From positions 1,798,001-1,862,000 of the forward strand of contig NZ_CP048397.1 in assembly GCF_010384365.1 (NCBI RefSeq): a stretch of DNA of 64,000 nt. The letters run 5' to 3'. The translations under genes and the position numbers were made by a program. This DNA is from Streptomyces sp. S4.7 (GTDB taxonomy: Bacteria > Actinomycetota > Actinomycetes > Streptomycetales > Streptomycetaceae). Shown in pieces: positions 7,870 through 16,687 of the stretch. Within the stretch, counting starts at the first letter, position 1. Every line of letters starts with the position of its first letter. Under the pieces are notes generated by a model. The model was given only the letters and a program-made list of their open reading frames with translations. It was not told the DNA's origin and did not search any database.

Positions 7870-9666
7870 TTGCGCGAGTTCAGCCTTCCGGCCCTGTACG
7901 AGGTCCCCTCGGACGGCAACCTGACGGATCTCATCCGCCGCAACGCCGCTCAGCATCCCGATGTCGCGGTCCTCGGCCGCAAGGTCGCCGGTGTGTGGAC
8001 GGACGTCACGGCCACCCGGTTCCTCTCCGAGGTGCGAGCGGTGGCCAAGGGGCTGATCGCGTCCGGCATCCGCCCCGGTGAGCGCGTCGCCCTGATGTCC
8101 CGCACCCGGTACGAGTGGGTGCTGCTCGACTTCGCGATCTGGAGCGCGGGCGCGGTCACCGTGCCGGTGTTCGAGACGAGCTCCGCCGAGCAGGTGCAGT
8201 GGATCCTCGGCGACTCGGGCACGGCCGCGATCGTCGTGGAGTCCGACGCGCACGCCGACGCGGTGCGGTCCGTCTCCGACGGGCTGCCGGAACTGCGGCA
8301 CGTCTGGCAGCTCGACAAGGGCTGTGTGGCGGAACTGACCGCCGCCGGCGCGGAGATCCCCGAGTCGGTCGTCGACGAGCGCAGCGCGACGGCGAAGGCC
8401 GACGACCCGGCGACGATCGTCTACACGTCGGGGACCACCGGCCGCCCGAAGGGCTGCGTGCTGACGCACCGCGCCTTCTTCGCGGAGTGCGGCAACGTGG
8501 TGGAGCGTCTGAAGCCGCTGTTCCGTACGGGCGAGTGTTCCGTCCTGCTCTTCCTGCCCGCCGCGCACGTCTTCGGACGGCTGGTCGAGGTGGCGTCGGT
8601 GATGGCGCCGATCAAACTCGGCTGCGTACCGGACATCAAGGATCTGACCACGGAGCTGGCCTCGTTCCGGCCGACGCTGATCCTCGGGGTGCCGCGCGTC
8701 TTCGAGAAGGTCTACAACTCGGCGCGGGCGAAGGCCCAAGCGGACGGCAAGGGCAAGATCTTCGACCGCGCGGCGAGCACGGCGATCGGGTACAGCCGCG
8801 CGCTGAGCGGCCCGCAGGGTCCGTCCGTCGGGCTCAGGGTCAGGCACAAGGTCTTCGACGCGCTCGTGTACCGCAAACTGCGGGCGGTCCTCGGCGGCCG
8901 GGGTGAGTACGCGATCTCCGGCGGGGCCCCGCTCGGTGAACGGCTCGGGCACTTCTTCCGCGGCATCGGCTTCACCGTGCTGGAGGGGTACGGCCTGACG
9001 GAGACGTGCGCGGCCACCGCGTTCAACCCGTGGGACCGGCAGAAGATCGGCACGGTCGGGCAGCCGCTGCCCGGTTCGGTGATCCGCATCGCCGACGACG
9101 GCGAGGTGCTGCTGCACGGCGAACACCTGTTCACGGGGTACTGGAACAACGAGACGGCGACGGCGGAGGCGCTGGCCGACGGCTGGTTCCACTCCGGTGA
9201 CATCGGCACCCTCGACGAGGACGGGTATCTCGCGATCACCGGCCGCAAGAAGGAGATCCTGGTGACGGCGGGCGGCAAGAACGTCGCGCCCGCGGTGATC
9301 GAGGACCGTATCCGCGCGCACGCGCTGGTCGCGGAGTGCATGGTGGTCGGCGACGGCCGTCCGTTCGTGGGCGCGCTGGTGACGATCGACGAGGAGTTCC
9401 TGGCCCACTGGGCCAGGGACCACGGCAAACCGGTGGGCTCGACGGCGGCGTCGTTGCACGACGACCCGGATCTGCTGGCGGCGGTCCAGCAGGCGGTGGA
9501 CGACGGCAACGCGGCGGTCTCGAAGGCGGAGTCGGTACGCAAGTTCCGCGTCCTGACCGCGCAGTTCACGGAGGACGCGGGGCACATCACACCGTCACTG
9601 AAGCTGAAGCGCGGGGTGGTGGCGAAGGACTTCGCGGACGAGATCGAGTCGATCTACCGCGCGTAG
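7870..9666 (+). CDS. fadD: long-chain fatty-acid--CoA ligase (AMP-forming)
   Basis: Activates fatty acids with ATP and CoA through an acyl-AMP intermediate. Visible features are the AMP-binding motif YTSGTTGRPKG (about residues 185-195), GYGLTETCA, and the hinge/C-terminal block GWFHSGDIG...GRKKEILVTAGGKN. The start is set by GAGGAG at 7856-7861 nine bases before a TTG at 7870, giving 598 residues. The longer in-frame GTG start at 7780 reads through the leader. TTG is an uncommon start but is used in Streptomyces. A FadD15-like role is likely; chain-length preference is unknown. Confidence 0.92.
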   Translation: MREFSLPALYEVPSDGNLTDLIRRNAAQHPDVAVLGRKVAGVWTDVTATRFLSEVRAVAKGLIASGIRPGERVALMSRTRYEWVLLDFAIWSAGAVTVPVFETSSAEQVQWILGDSGTAAIVVESDAHADAVRSVSDGLPELRHVWQLDKGCVAELTAAGAEIPESVVDERSATAKADDPATIVYTSGTTGRPKGCVLTHRAFFAECGNVVERLKPLFRTGECSVLLFLPAAHVFGRLVEVASVMAPIKLGCVPDIKDLTTELASFRPTLILGVPRVFEKVYNSARAKAQADGKGKIFDRAASTAIGYSRALSGPQGPSVGLRVRHKVFDALVYRKLRAVLGGRGEYAISGGAPLGERLGHFFRGIGFTVLEGYGLTETCAATAFNPWDRQKIGTVGQPLPGSVIRIADDGEVLLHGEHLFTGYWNNETATAEALADGWFHSGDIGTLDEDGYLAITGRKKEILVTAGGKNVAPAVIEDRIRAHALVAECMVVGDGRPFVGALVTIDEEFLAHWARDHGKPVGSTAASLHDDPDLLAAVQQAVDDGNAAVSKAESVRKFRVLTAQFTEDAGHITPSLKLKRGVVAKDFADEIESIYRA

Positions 9667-9704
9667 TCACGTCCGTGGGGTGCGGGGTCCGCCGGGCGGC
9701 GGGG

Positions 9705-9730
9705 GGCGTCCTCGATCGCCGGACCGGCTG
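9705..9730 (+). repeat. 26-bp intergenic repeat, copy 1
   Basis: GGCGTCCTCGATCGCCGGAC followed by a GGCTG-type end. The same 26 bases recur at 21483-21508 with one mismatch. Both copies lie in gene-end intergenic sequence. A similar CCTCnAACGCCGGACGGGCTG-type motif is widespread between Streptomyces genes as far as I recall. Confidence 0.7.
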
Positions 9731-9767
9731 GAACTGCGGCCGGCTGTGATGGGTGACGAAGCGCCTC

Positions 9768-10922
9768 CTACAGGAGCGTGCGCAGCTTTGTTGCCAGCAG
9801 GTCCCACCGCCAGCGGTCCTCGACCCATGCGCGGCCCCGGCGGCCCATCCGCTCCCGCAGTTCGGGGTCCCGGAGCAGTGTCACGATGCGGTCCGCCGAC
9901 TCCTCGGCCGCGACCGCGGCGGGGCCGCCGCGCACCACCCAGCCCGTCTCGCCGTCCAGCACCGCGTCCGGCGCGCCGCCGGAGTCGCCCGCGACCACCG
10001 GGAGCCCCGTCGCGGACGCCTCCAGGTAGACGATGCCCAGGCCCTCCACGTCGAGGCCGCCGCGGCGGGTACGGCAGGGCATCGCGAAGACGTCGCCGGC
10101 GCCGTAGTGGGCGGGCAGTTCGGACCAGGGCACGGGGCCCGTGAAACGTACGGAGTCGCCGACCCCGGTCTCCGCCGCCAGCTTCCGCAGCTCCTTCGCG
10201 TACGGTCCGCCGCCGACGATCAGCAGCACGGCGTCCGGGATCCTCGCCAGGATCGCCGGCATGGCGAGGATCAGCGTGTCCTGCCCCTTGCGCGGCACCA
10301 GCCGGGAGACGCAGACGACGACGGGGCGGTGCGCGAGCCCCAGCCGCTCGCGCACCGCGTCACCGCCCGACGCCGGATGGAACGTCTTGTCGTCGACGCC
10401 GGGCGGCAGTTGGGCCATGCGCCCGGCCGCCTCCGGGGTGAGCGCGGCGGCGATACGTGAGCGGGTGTACTCGCCGAGGTAGGTGATCGTGTCCGTGCCC
10501 TCGCCGATACGGCGCAGCAGCCGCCGCGCCGCGGGCAGTTGCGCCCAGCCCGCCTCGTGGCCGTGCGAGGTGGCCACGATCCGCCGGGCACCGGCCCGGC
10601 GCAGCGCGGGCCCCATCAGACCGAGCGGGGCCGCGGCGCCGAACCACACGGACTCGCAGCCGTGTTCACGCAGGAGTCCCACCGCCCGCCCGGTCACCCT
10701 CGGGGTCGGCAGCAGCATCGTCGTACGGTCGCGCACGACCGTGAAGGGCTGCTCGGCGTCGAAGGCCGCCGTCGCCTCCGCACCCTCGGCGCCACGCTTC
10801 CAGGTGGAGGCGTAGACGACGATCTCCCCGGGGTCCAGCCGTAGCGCCATGTTGTGCAGAAACGCCTGGATGCCACCGGGCCGGGGCGGGAAGTCGTTCG
10901 TCACGATCAAGGTCTTGTGCAT
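9768..10922 (-). CDS. GT4 glycosyltransferase, phosphatidylinositol mannosyltransferase PimB'-like
   Basis: A retaining GT-B glycosyltransferase of 384 residues, probably acting at the inner face of the membrane. The N-terminus TLIVTNDFPPRPGGIQAFL matches the actinobacterial PimB'/MgtA group, which uses GDP-mannose. The C-terminal donor domain shows VSRLVPRKGQDTLI, GGGPY and the EGLGIVYLEA block (EX7E motif). The ATG at 10922 is the natural start; the much longer open frame upstream is antisense shadow. The adjacent divergent GT87-like membrane mannosyltransferase supports a role in mannolipid or polyprenol-mannose glycosylation (inference). Confidence 0.83.
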   Translation of the reverse strand: MHKTLIVTNDFPPRPGGIQAFLHNMALRLDPGEIVVYASTWKRGAEGAEATAAFDAEQPFTVVRDRTTMLLPTPRVTGRAVGLLREHGCESVWFGAAAPLGLMGPALRRAGARRIVATSHGHEAGWAQLPAARRLLRRIGEGTDTITYLGEYTRSRIAAALTPEAAGRMAQLPPGVDDKTFHPASGGDAVRERLGLAHRPVVVCVSRLVPRKGQDTLILAMPAILARIPDAVLLIVGGGPYAKELRKLAAETGVGDSVRFTGPVPWSELPAHYGAGDVFAMPCRTRRGGLDVEGLGIVYLEASATGLPVVAGDSGGAPDAVLDGETGWVVRGGPAAVAAEESADRIVTLLRDPELRERMGRRGRAWVEDRWRWDLLATKLRTLL

Positions 10923-11024
10923 CGTCGCCGACAGTACCGAACGGCCCCGCCTCACCGCTCCCGCGCCCGTCCCCCCGCATGATGGCTCCGCCACGCATAT
11001 CCATATATCTGACAGAACGGGCAG

Positions 11025-12362
11025 GTGCTCATGGCGGTCGGGGACAGGACGCGCACCCATGTCGGGGCGGCCGGAGAAGCCGGAGAGGGCGGCGCGCTCA
11101 CCCTGCTCGGGCCGATCGCGGTATGGCTGCTCACCAGGACCGTACTGATGCTCTGGGTCCTCAAGGTCGTGCTGCCGCCGGGCGTCGACGTCACGCCGGA
11201 CGTCTCGGTGACCTATCAGGGCTGGTACGACGTCCTGCTCACCGGCACCTTCCCCCGCTCCGACGTCACCTGGCAGTACCCGCCCGCCGCCGCGTTCGCG
11301 ATCCTCTCCCCCGCCCTGCTGCCCTTCCTGGGCTACGCCACCGCGTTCTTCACCCTGTGCCTGGTCTGCGACGCGCTGGTCCTCGGGCTGCTGCTGCGCG
11401 CGAGCCGGCGCCCGGGACGTTCGGTGCGCGGCGTGTGGGTGTGGGTGGCCGGAGTGGCCCTGCTCGGGCCCACCGTGTACGCGCGCTACGACCTGATGGT
11501 GACCGCCGTCGCCGTGTGCGCGCTGCTGGTGGGCCTCCGCAGGCCCCAACTGCTGGGCGCGCTCGCGGGGTTCGGGGCGCTGCTGAAGGTGTGGCCGGTG
11601 CTTCTGCTGATCGGTACGCCGCGTGGCCGGGCCACCCGGCTGTCCTGGTCCGCCGCCGCCGTGACGGGCCTCGCGCTGCTGGCCGTGGTGTCCGCCGCGC
11701 TGCCGGGCGCGCTGGACTTCCTCACCGCGCAGCGCGACCGGGGCACCGAGGTCGAGTCGCTGGGCGCGCTGGTCTTCCATGTGGCCCGGCATCTCGGCTG
11801 GGACGGCGCCGTGATGTTCAGTTACGGCTCGGTGGAGTTCCGCGGGCCTTACGTCCCGCTCGTCAGCGCCCTCGCTCTCGTCCTCAGCGTGACCGCCTTC
11901 GGCTGGCTGCTCGTCTGGCGGCTGCGGGCACGGACGTTCACGCCGGGCACCCTGTGCGACGCGGCGTTCGTCGCCGTCCTGCTCTTCACCGTCACGAGCC
12001 GGGTGATCAGCCCGCAGTACATGATCTGGCTGGTGGGCCTGGCCGCCGTGTGCCTGCTGGCGCGATCGAGCCCGATGACGCCGCCCGCGGTGCTCGTGGT
12101 GGCGGCCTGTGCGGTGACGGCGCTCGAATTCCCGCTGTTCTTCTCGCACGTGACGGCGAGCGACCCGCTGGGGGTGACCCTGCTCGTCGTACGCAACGGG
12201 CTGCTGGTGGCCGCGGCGCTCACCGCGTGCGGGCGGCTGTGGCGCGGGACGGTGCCCCCGCCACGGCCTCGCGGGCGCGAGGAGGCGGCGGACGCGGCCC
12301 CCGGTGGGGCCGTGGGAGCGCGGGGCGACAAGGAGGACACCTACCGGCTTCTCGGCTCCTGA
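11025..12362 (+). CDS. GT87/DUF2029-type polytopic membrane mannosyltransferase
   Basis: About 443 residues with roughly ten hydrophobic helices, typical of GT-C enzymes that use polyprenyl-phosphate-mannose outside the membrane. Marker blocks are the periplasmic YQGWYD and TWQYPPAAA, RYDLM, LLKVWP and SRVISPQYMIW. The likely true start is the ATG at 11031, preceded by GGGCAGG; the listed GTG at 11025 is an in-frame alternative. The last 40 residues are a charged cytoplasmic tail. It is divergent from the GT4 gene, with about 100 bp between them. Confidence 0.82.
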   Translation: MLMAVGDRTRTHVGAAGEAGEGGALTLLGPIAVWLLTRTVLMLWVLKVVLPPGVDVTPDVSVTYQGWYDVLLTGTFPRSDVTWQYPPAAAFAILSPALLPFLGYATAFFTLCLVCDALVLGLLLRASRRPGRSVRGVWVWVAGVALLGPTVYARYDLMVTAVAVCALLVGLRRPQLLGALAGFGALLKVWPVLLLIGTPRGRATRLSWSAAAVTGLALLAVVSAALPGALDFLTAQRDRGTEVESLGALVFHVARHLGWDGAVMFSYGSVEFRGPYVPLVSALALVLSVTAFGWLLVWRLRARTFTPGTLCDAAFVAVLLFTVTSRVISPQYMIWLVGLAAVCLLARSSPMTPPAVLVVAACAVTALEFPLFFSHVTASDPLGVTLLVVRNGLLVAAALTACGRLWRGTVPPPRPRGREEAADAAPGGAVGARGDKEDTYRLLGS

Positions 12363-12382
12363 GGGCCCGGCAGAGGCCCGGC

Positions 12383-12412
12383 ACGGCCCCCTGTGGGTGC
12401 CATGGGGGCCGT
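12383..12412. terminator. bidirectional hairpin between convergent genes
   Basis: A 9-bp perfect stem, ACGGCCCCC paired with GGGGGCCGT, with a 12-base loop, in the 76-bp gap between the membrane mannosyltransferase and the lipoprotein gene, which converge here. Confidence 0.55.
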
Positions 12413-12438
12413 ACGGGCCCGTCGGCGCCCCGCACCGC

Positions 12439-13734
12439 TCAGCGCAGCCGCTCGCGCACGTAGTCCCGCCACAGCGCGCCGAACTCGTCGGGCGTCACCG
12501 ACAGCACGTCGTTCATCGCGCTCTCCACGGCGCCCTCGCGGTGCTCCCGCTCCCCCACCGCCTGGTAGAAGTCCGTCAGCTGCGCCTCGCCCCACCGCTC
12601 GGCGATCAGATCGCACGCGAGGCGCCCGCCCTCGTACGCGCGCGCCAGTTCGTCCGCCTCCGCGTCGAAGGCGAAGTCCGCGTCCTCGGGGAGCGCGGCG
12701 GGCAGGGCGCCGCGGTGCAGGGACCGTTCGAGTTCCGGCGCGGCCTGTCCGTCGGTGCGGCCGCTGCCCCGGTAGGCGACCCAGTCGGAGAAGCCCTCCG
12801 ACAGCCACATGGGGGTGGCATCGGACGTGGCGGCGCGCGTCGCCACGTGGGTGGTCTCGTGGGTGAGGACGATCCGGCGCCCGAAGTCGCCGAGCACGCC
12901 GTACGCGTCGGGGTTGACGATCACCCGGTCCGCCGGTGAGGAGCCCTTCGCCCCCGTCCCACCGGTCGTGACGGCGGCGATGCCCCGGTAGCTCCCCGCC
13001 GAGGCGCCCAGCAGACCGGCCATCGACGACACCGACGCGGGCACCAGCACGACGACGCGGCCCGACCACTCGCCCGGCCACGCCTCGTCCACCGCGGGCA
13101 CCGCCTCGTCGGCCGCGGCGGCGATCTCGCGGAGCCGGGCGTTGTCCTGGCCGACGCCGAGGACCAGGCTGCGCCGGCCGTGGACGACCTCGACGGCGCC
13201 CTGCTGCCAGAGCTGCTGCACGCCCCTGTCGCCGGGCCGGTCGGCCGTCACGTACCAGCGCCCGTCCCGCTCCGTCAGCTCCAGCGTGCGGGACGAGGTG
13301 ACGGGCGCGGTGTCGTAGCCCTCCAGCCGGTAGCGCAGCTCGGCCCGCGCGCTCGCGCGGGTGCCGGAGCGCTCGACGTCCCGCAGCCGGTACTCCCAGG
13401 AGCGCACGGGTACGTCGACGAGGTTCCGGTACGTCCGGCGCTCGGCGGCGAGCAGTTCACCGGCCGCTGGGTCCACTGCGGCCAGATAGCCGCTCTCGTC
13501 GCGGTCGAGGAGGGCGTCGGCCCGGTGGTCGAGGGTCTGCTGGATGTCGCGGGTGGCGGCGTCGGCCACCGGGGGCGCGGAGCAGCCGGAGGCGATCAGC
13601 AGACACCCGAGCAGCGCGACCACCGCGCCCCGGCGGGCCGTACGTCCACGACCCGCCGCACGTCTCCGAGCCGTACGTCCCTGACCTGCCACCCGGCCGA
13701 TCGTACGTGGCGCCGCGAGGACGAGTCCCGACAC
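12439..13734 (-). CDS. secreted lipoprotein with gluzincin (HExxH) protease domain
   Basis: Predicted 431-residue lipoprotein: a basic N-terminus, a hydrophobic stretch and the lipobox LIASGC (about residue 47). A C-terminal zinc-metallopeptidase-like domain carries HETTH at 292-296 and a downstream Glu in SEGFSDW (about 313), the gluzincin arrangement of the peptidase MA-like group. The middle (70-200) looks like an NTF2/Mce-type or unknown adaptor. The Arg-rich stretch before the lipobox suggests the real start may be some codons inside. Substrate unknown; likely cell-surface proteolysis. Confidence 0.75.
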   Translation of the reverse strand: MSGLVLAAPRTIGRVAGQGRTARRRAAGRGRTARRGAVVALLGCLLIASGCSAPPVADAATRDIQQTLDHRADALLDRDESGYLAAVDPAAGELLAAERRTYRNLVDVPVRSWEYRLRDVERSGTRASARAELRYRLEGYDTAPVTSSRTLELTERDGRWYVTADRPGDRGVQQLWQQGAVEVVHGRRSLVLGVGQDNARLREIAAAADEAVPAVDEAWPGEWSGRVVVLVPASVSSMAGLLGASAGSYRGIAAVTTGGTGAKGSSPADRVIVNPDAYGVLGDFGRRIVLTHETTHVATRAATSDATPMWLSEGFSDWVAYRGSGRTDGQAAPELERSLHRGALPAALPEDADFAFDAEADELARAYEGGRLACDLIAERWGEAQLTDFYQAVGEREHREGAVESAMNDVLSVTPDEFGALWRDYVRERLR

Positions 13735-13776
13735 CGCGTCGGCACCGACGCCGGCACGAGGCCCCGTCCGGCGGAC

Positions 13777-13800
13777 CGGGCCGGACCGGGGCGCGCCCGC
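13777..13800 (+). repeat. 24-bp direct repeat, copy 1
   Basis: Identical to 13897-13920 (CGGGCCGGACCGGGGCGCGC then CCGC). The pair lies 43-186 bp upstream of the lipoprotein start, so it could be an operator pair or a simple duplication. Confidence 0.75.
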
Positions 13801-13896
13801 GCCGTTCGAGGCGGGGCCCCACCGCGGCGCGCTCCGCCGTCGACGCCTCGCGCACCCACGAAACTCCGCCGGACGGACCCAGGGCGCACTCCCGAA

Positions 13897-13920
13897 CGGG
13901 CCGGACCGGGGCGCGCCCGC
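13897..13920 (+). repeat. 24-bp direct repeat, copy 2
   Basis: Exact second copy of 13777-13800, 120 bp downstream on the same strand. Confidence 0.75.
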
Positions 13921-14004
13921 CGCGCGGCGGGCGCTGTCCGCGCCGGTGCGGCGAGCGCGGTGCCTGGGCTCGCGGGTCCGGCACCACAGGGACGACGTGC
14001 CCCA

Positions 14005-14174
14005 GGGCCTGTCTTCAAAGTCCTGCCCGGCACGGCACCTCTCCCCCGTAGCCCCCGAGGGGGCACGGGATGTGCCCCCCGCGTCGGACTCGGCCGAGTA
14101 CGGCCGGTCTCCGCCACGCGATGCACCGCACCGGCCGCCGCGGGCTGATCCCCGAAGATCCGCCGGACAGGGCC
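14005..14174 (+). mobile_element. MITE-like element, copy 1 (about 170 bp)
   Basis: Bounded by imperfect terminal inverted repeats GGGCCTGTC (14005-14013) and the complement of GGCCCTGTC (14166-14174), which match at 8 of 9 positions. Inside it shares ordered blocks with 57792-58139 on the other strand: GGCCTGTCnTCAAAG, GCCCGGCACGGC, CGAGGGGGCACGGGA and ACTCGGCCGAG. It has no coding capacity. The right end overlaps the stop codon region of the NlpC/P60 gene. Interpreted as a non-autonomous transposable element or its relic. Confidence 0.6.
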
Positions 14175-15202
14175 TAGACGCGGGTGACCGACGAGACAGG
14201 CATCATGCCGACCGGGTCGTAGCGGACCGAGGCGCCGGGGTAGGGCGCGTGGACCACCTGGCCGTTGCCCATGTACATCCCGATGTGGCTGGCGTCGTCC
14301 CGGTAGGCGACCAGGTCGCCGGGTCTCGCCTCGGAGAGCGGCACCTGCTGTCCGGCGTACCGCTGCGCCTGCGAGGTACGCGGCAGCGAGACCCCGGCCT
14401 GCGCGTACGCCCACTGGGTCAGACCCGAACAGTCGAACCCCGAGGGGCCGTTGGCGCCCCACACGTACGGCAGGCCGACGGCCCCGCGGGCCGCGCGCGC
14501 GGCCGCCGCCGCGCGGGCCGACGCGGGTGCCAGGCCGCCGAGCGACATCGGGGCGCCGTCGCGCCCCGAGCGCGAGGCCCGGTCGGCGTCCCTCTCGGCG
14601 TCGGGCAGCGAGTTCAGCAGCCGCCGCGCCTCGGCCAGCTTCGCCTCGACGGTGCGCTTGTGGCGGGCGACGGCGGCCCGGCTGCGCTCCAGCTCGGCGA
14701 GGTCCTCGGTCGCCTCCTCGCGCTGCCGGCCGAGCTTGCGCTGGACCTGCCCGATCTCGCGCAGCGCCAGGGCCTGACGGTCGCTCACCCGGTCGAGGGC
14801 CTCGGCCCGGCCGAGATAGTTGTCGGGGTCGGAGGAGAGCAGCAGCGCGAGCGCCGGGTCGACGCCGCCGGAGCGGTACTGGGCGCCGGCGATCGAACCG
14901 AGCGCGCCGCGCATGCGGTTCACCCGTTCCTGGCCCCGCGCGGTGCTGTCCCGCAGCCGGTCCACCCGTGCACGCAGCGCGTCGGCGCGCTCGTCCGCCT
15001 CGTTGTACCGCTCGGTGGCCTTCTCGGCCTCCTCGAACAGCCGGTCGACGGTCGACCGGGTCGCCTCGGTCTTGTCGCGCGGGTCCGCGCTCGCCGGTAC
15101 CGACCCGAGGGCTGCCGCCGCCGTGACCGCGGCGGCGGAGAGGACTGTGACCCGGGTGCCGCGGCTGTGGCCGGGGTGTGAGAAACGACGGTGGGACACC
15201 AC
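14174..15202 (-). CDS. secreted NlpC/P60 peptidoglycan endopeptidase (paralog A)
   Basis: A cell-wall hydrolase that cleaves peptide bonds in peptidoglycan stems. It has a signal peptide (about residues 1-39, ending near PASADP), a long alpha-helical coiled coil (about 40-205), and a C-terminal NlpC/P60 domain. The domain has catalytic Cys in GFDCSGLTQWAY, His in DASHIGMYMG and a second polar residue near VVHAPYPG. The start GTG 15202 is chosen by alignment with the downstream paralog (VVSHRR versus MASHRR), giving 342 residues. It has no linked CHAP or SH3 domain. Tandem paralogy with the next gene points to duplication. Confidence 0.88.
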   Translation of the reverse strand: MVSHRRFSHPGHSRGTRVTVLSAAAVTAAAALGSVPASADPRDKTEATRSTVDRLFEEAEKATERYNEADERADALRARVDRLRDSTARGQERVNRMRGALGSIAGAQYRSGGVDPALALLLSSDPDNYLGRAEALDRVSDRQALALREIGQVQRKLGRQREEATEDLAELERSRAAVARHKRTVEAKLAEARRLLNSLPDAERDADRASRSGRDGAPMSLGGLAPASARAAAAARAARGAVGLPYVWGANGPSGFDCSGLTQWAYAQAGVSLPRTSQAQRYAGQQVPLSEARPGDLVAYRDDASHIGMYMGNGQVVHAPYPGASVRYDPVGMMPVSSVTRV

Positions 15203-15346
15203 AGGAAGCCGCACTTCCTTCCGCTGGACGCAACCACGCAGCCCCTGCCGCCCGACGGGCGGAACCATGGCCGGAGCTGCGGCGCAGCAGAGAGTAACCG
15301 CGCGGACACGCAGTGACCAAAGGCCGCGCCGGGCACACACAGTGAT

Positions 15347-15379
15347 GCCCCGCCGGAGATCACAGGTCACCGGCGGGGC
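15347..15379 (-). terminator. terminator of NlpC/P60 paralog B
   Basis: Perfect 10-bp stem GCCCCGCCGG / CCGGCGGGGC with a 13-base loop, about 100 bases beyond the stop of the upstream paralog on the minus strand and ahead of the second paralog. It implies that the two hydrolases have separate transcripts. Confidence 0.75.
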
Positions 15380-15479
15380 GTGCGTCAGCGGGAGCAACCG
15401 GAGTTCGCCCGAACGGGCGGTCGCGGTCGCCTCCGTGAGATGTTCCTACGTGCTCCCGCGCGTCCGTGCGGCGGACGTG

Positions 15480-16505
15480 TCAGACGCGGACGCCGAACTG
15501 GAAGCTGCCGGCCCACTCCATGGCCTCGTACCGCACCACGGTGCCCGGCTTGGGGGCGTGGATCACCTGGCCGTTGCCGACGTACAGCGCGACATGGCTC
15601 AGTCCGCTGAAGAAGACCAGGTCGCCCGGGGCGAGTTCGCCGCGGCCGATCTTCACACCGTCGTTGACCTGCGTGTAGGTGGTCCGGGTGAGGCTCACGC
15701 CCGCCTGGGCGTAGGCCCACTGGGTCAGCCCGGAGCAGTCGTAGGAGTTGGGGCCCTCGGCACCGGAGATGTACGGCTTGCCCAGCTGGGTCTTGGCGGC
15801 GGCCAGCGCGGCGGCGGCGCGGCCCGAAGAGGCCGCCTCGTTGCCCAGGTTGGCACGCTCGTTGCCGCGGGCAGCGCGCTCGGCGTCGTCCGCCTGTATC
15901 TGCGCGCGCTCCTCGGCGGTCAGCGTGTTGAGGAGCTTGTTCGCCGCGTTGAGCTTGGTCTGGACGTCCTTCTTCTTCTTCGCCAGCTCCGTGCGCGTGT
16001 CGGCGAGGTCCTTCAGCTTGAGGGACGCCTCCTTGCGCTGCTGCGCGAGCGTCCGCTGCTTGGCCTGGATCTTCTCCAGGGCGCCGACCTGCTTGGTGCC
16101 CATCTGGTCGAGCACGGAGGCCTTGTCCAGATAGTCGTCCGGGTCGGAGGAGAGGAAGAGCTGGAGCGCCGGGTCGATGCCGCCGGAGCGGTACTGGGCG
16201 CTGGCCATCGAACCGAGGCCGGTACGCAGCTCGTTGAGCTCGTCCTGGCCGCGGGCGACCTTGTCCTGGATCGCCTCGACCTGCTTCTCGAGCTTCTTTT
16301 CCTTCTCCTCGGCGCCGCTGTGCTTCTCGGTCGCCGCCTCCGCCTCGTGGTAGAGCTTGTCGACCTTTTCCTTGACGTCTTCCTTGGACGGCTTGGGGTC
16401 GGCCTGCGCGGCCTGGGACGTCAGGGCGACAGCTGCGGCTGCGGTCGCGGAGAGCACGGTCACGCGGGCGCGGCTCGGCTGCTTGGGACGACGGTGGGAC
16501 GCCAC
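15480..16505 (-). CDS. secreted NlpC/P60 peptidoglycan endopeptidase (paralog B)
   Basis: 341 residues with the same layout as its neighbour: an export signal ending near SQAAQADP, a highly charged coiled coil rich in Lys/Glu (about 37-220), then an NlpC/P60 domain with catalytic Cys in SYDCSGLTQWAY and His in LSHVALYVG. GTG at 16505 is preceded by AAGGAG. The charged coiled coil probably controls or tethers the catalytic domain, as in RipA/RipB-like and Swl proteins (inference). A structured leader and candidate promoter lie upstream. Confidence 0.9.
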   Translation of the reverse strand: MASHRRPKQPSRARVTVLSATAAAAVALTSQAAQADPKPSKEDVKEKVDKLYHEAEAATEKHSGAEEKEKKLEKQVEAIQDKVARGQDELNELRTGLGSMASAQYRSGGIDPALQLFLSSDPDDYLDKASVLDQMGTKQVGALEKIQAKQRTLAQQRKEASLKLKDLADTRTELAKKKKDVQTKLNAANKLLNTLTAEERAQIQADDAERAARGNERANLGNEAASSGRAAAALAAAKTQLGKPYISGAEGPNSYDCSGLTQWAYAQAGVSLTRTTYTQVNDGVKIGRGELAPGDLVFFSGLSHVALYVGNGQVIHAPKPGTVVRYEAMEWAGSFQFGVRV

Positions 16506-16531
16506 GAAGGCGATCTCCTTCTTCCTCAGAG

Positions 16532-16633
16532 CCGCCTACCGGGTGTCGGGGAGTTGATCCCCGGCTCCGTGAGTCAGTTTCCCGGCGGGCCGGGAATCCG
16601 GTGGGACCGGACTGAACTACACGAATTCGGCGG
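16532..16633 (-). ncRNA. structured 5' leader, candidate c-di-AMP (ydaO-type) riboswitch-like element
   Basis: On the minus strand the leader opens with CCGCCGAATTC and closes with CCCGGTAGGCGG, so CCGCC/GGCGG forms a closing helix. Inside are GGAGCCGGGGA and CCCCGACAC. These resemble the conserved start and end of Streptomyces ydaO-class riboswitches, which are known to precede cell-wall hydrolase genes (rpfA and swl genes). At about 102 nt it is clearly shorter than the canonical element and lacks the usual GACAGCTAACC spacing, so the class is uncertain. Confidence 0.4.
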
Positions 16634-16687
16634 TTCCTTCGCCGCCACCCCGGATGGGTGATCAACCGCGCGAAGGTTCGAGGCCCG

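Larger units (their letters stand above)
13735..14173. other. 439-bp intergenic region with repeats
   Basis: No convincing gene. It contains two copies of a 24-base direct repeat (13777-13800 and 13897-13920, starting CGGGCCGGACCGGGG) spaced 120 bp apart. A MITE-like element (14005-14174) runs up to the NlpC/P60 stop codon. It also covers the upstream region of the lipoprotein gene, where I see no clear promoter. Confidence 0.6.

Noticed and set aside
9705..9730. CRISPR-like repeat
   Set aside because: Only two copies, 11.8 kb apart, with no spacer-repeat array; it is an interspersed intergenic repeat.
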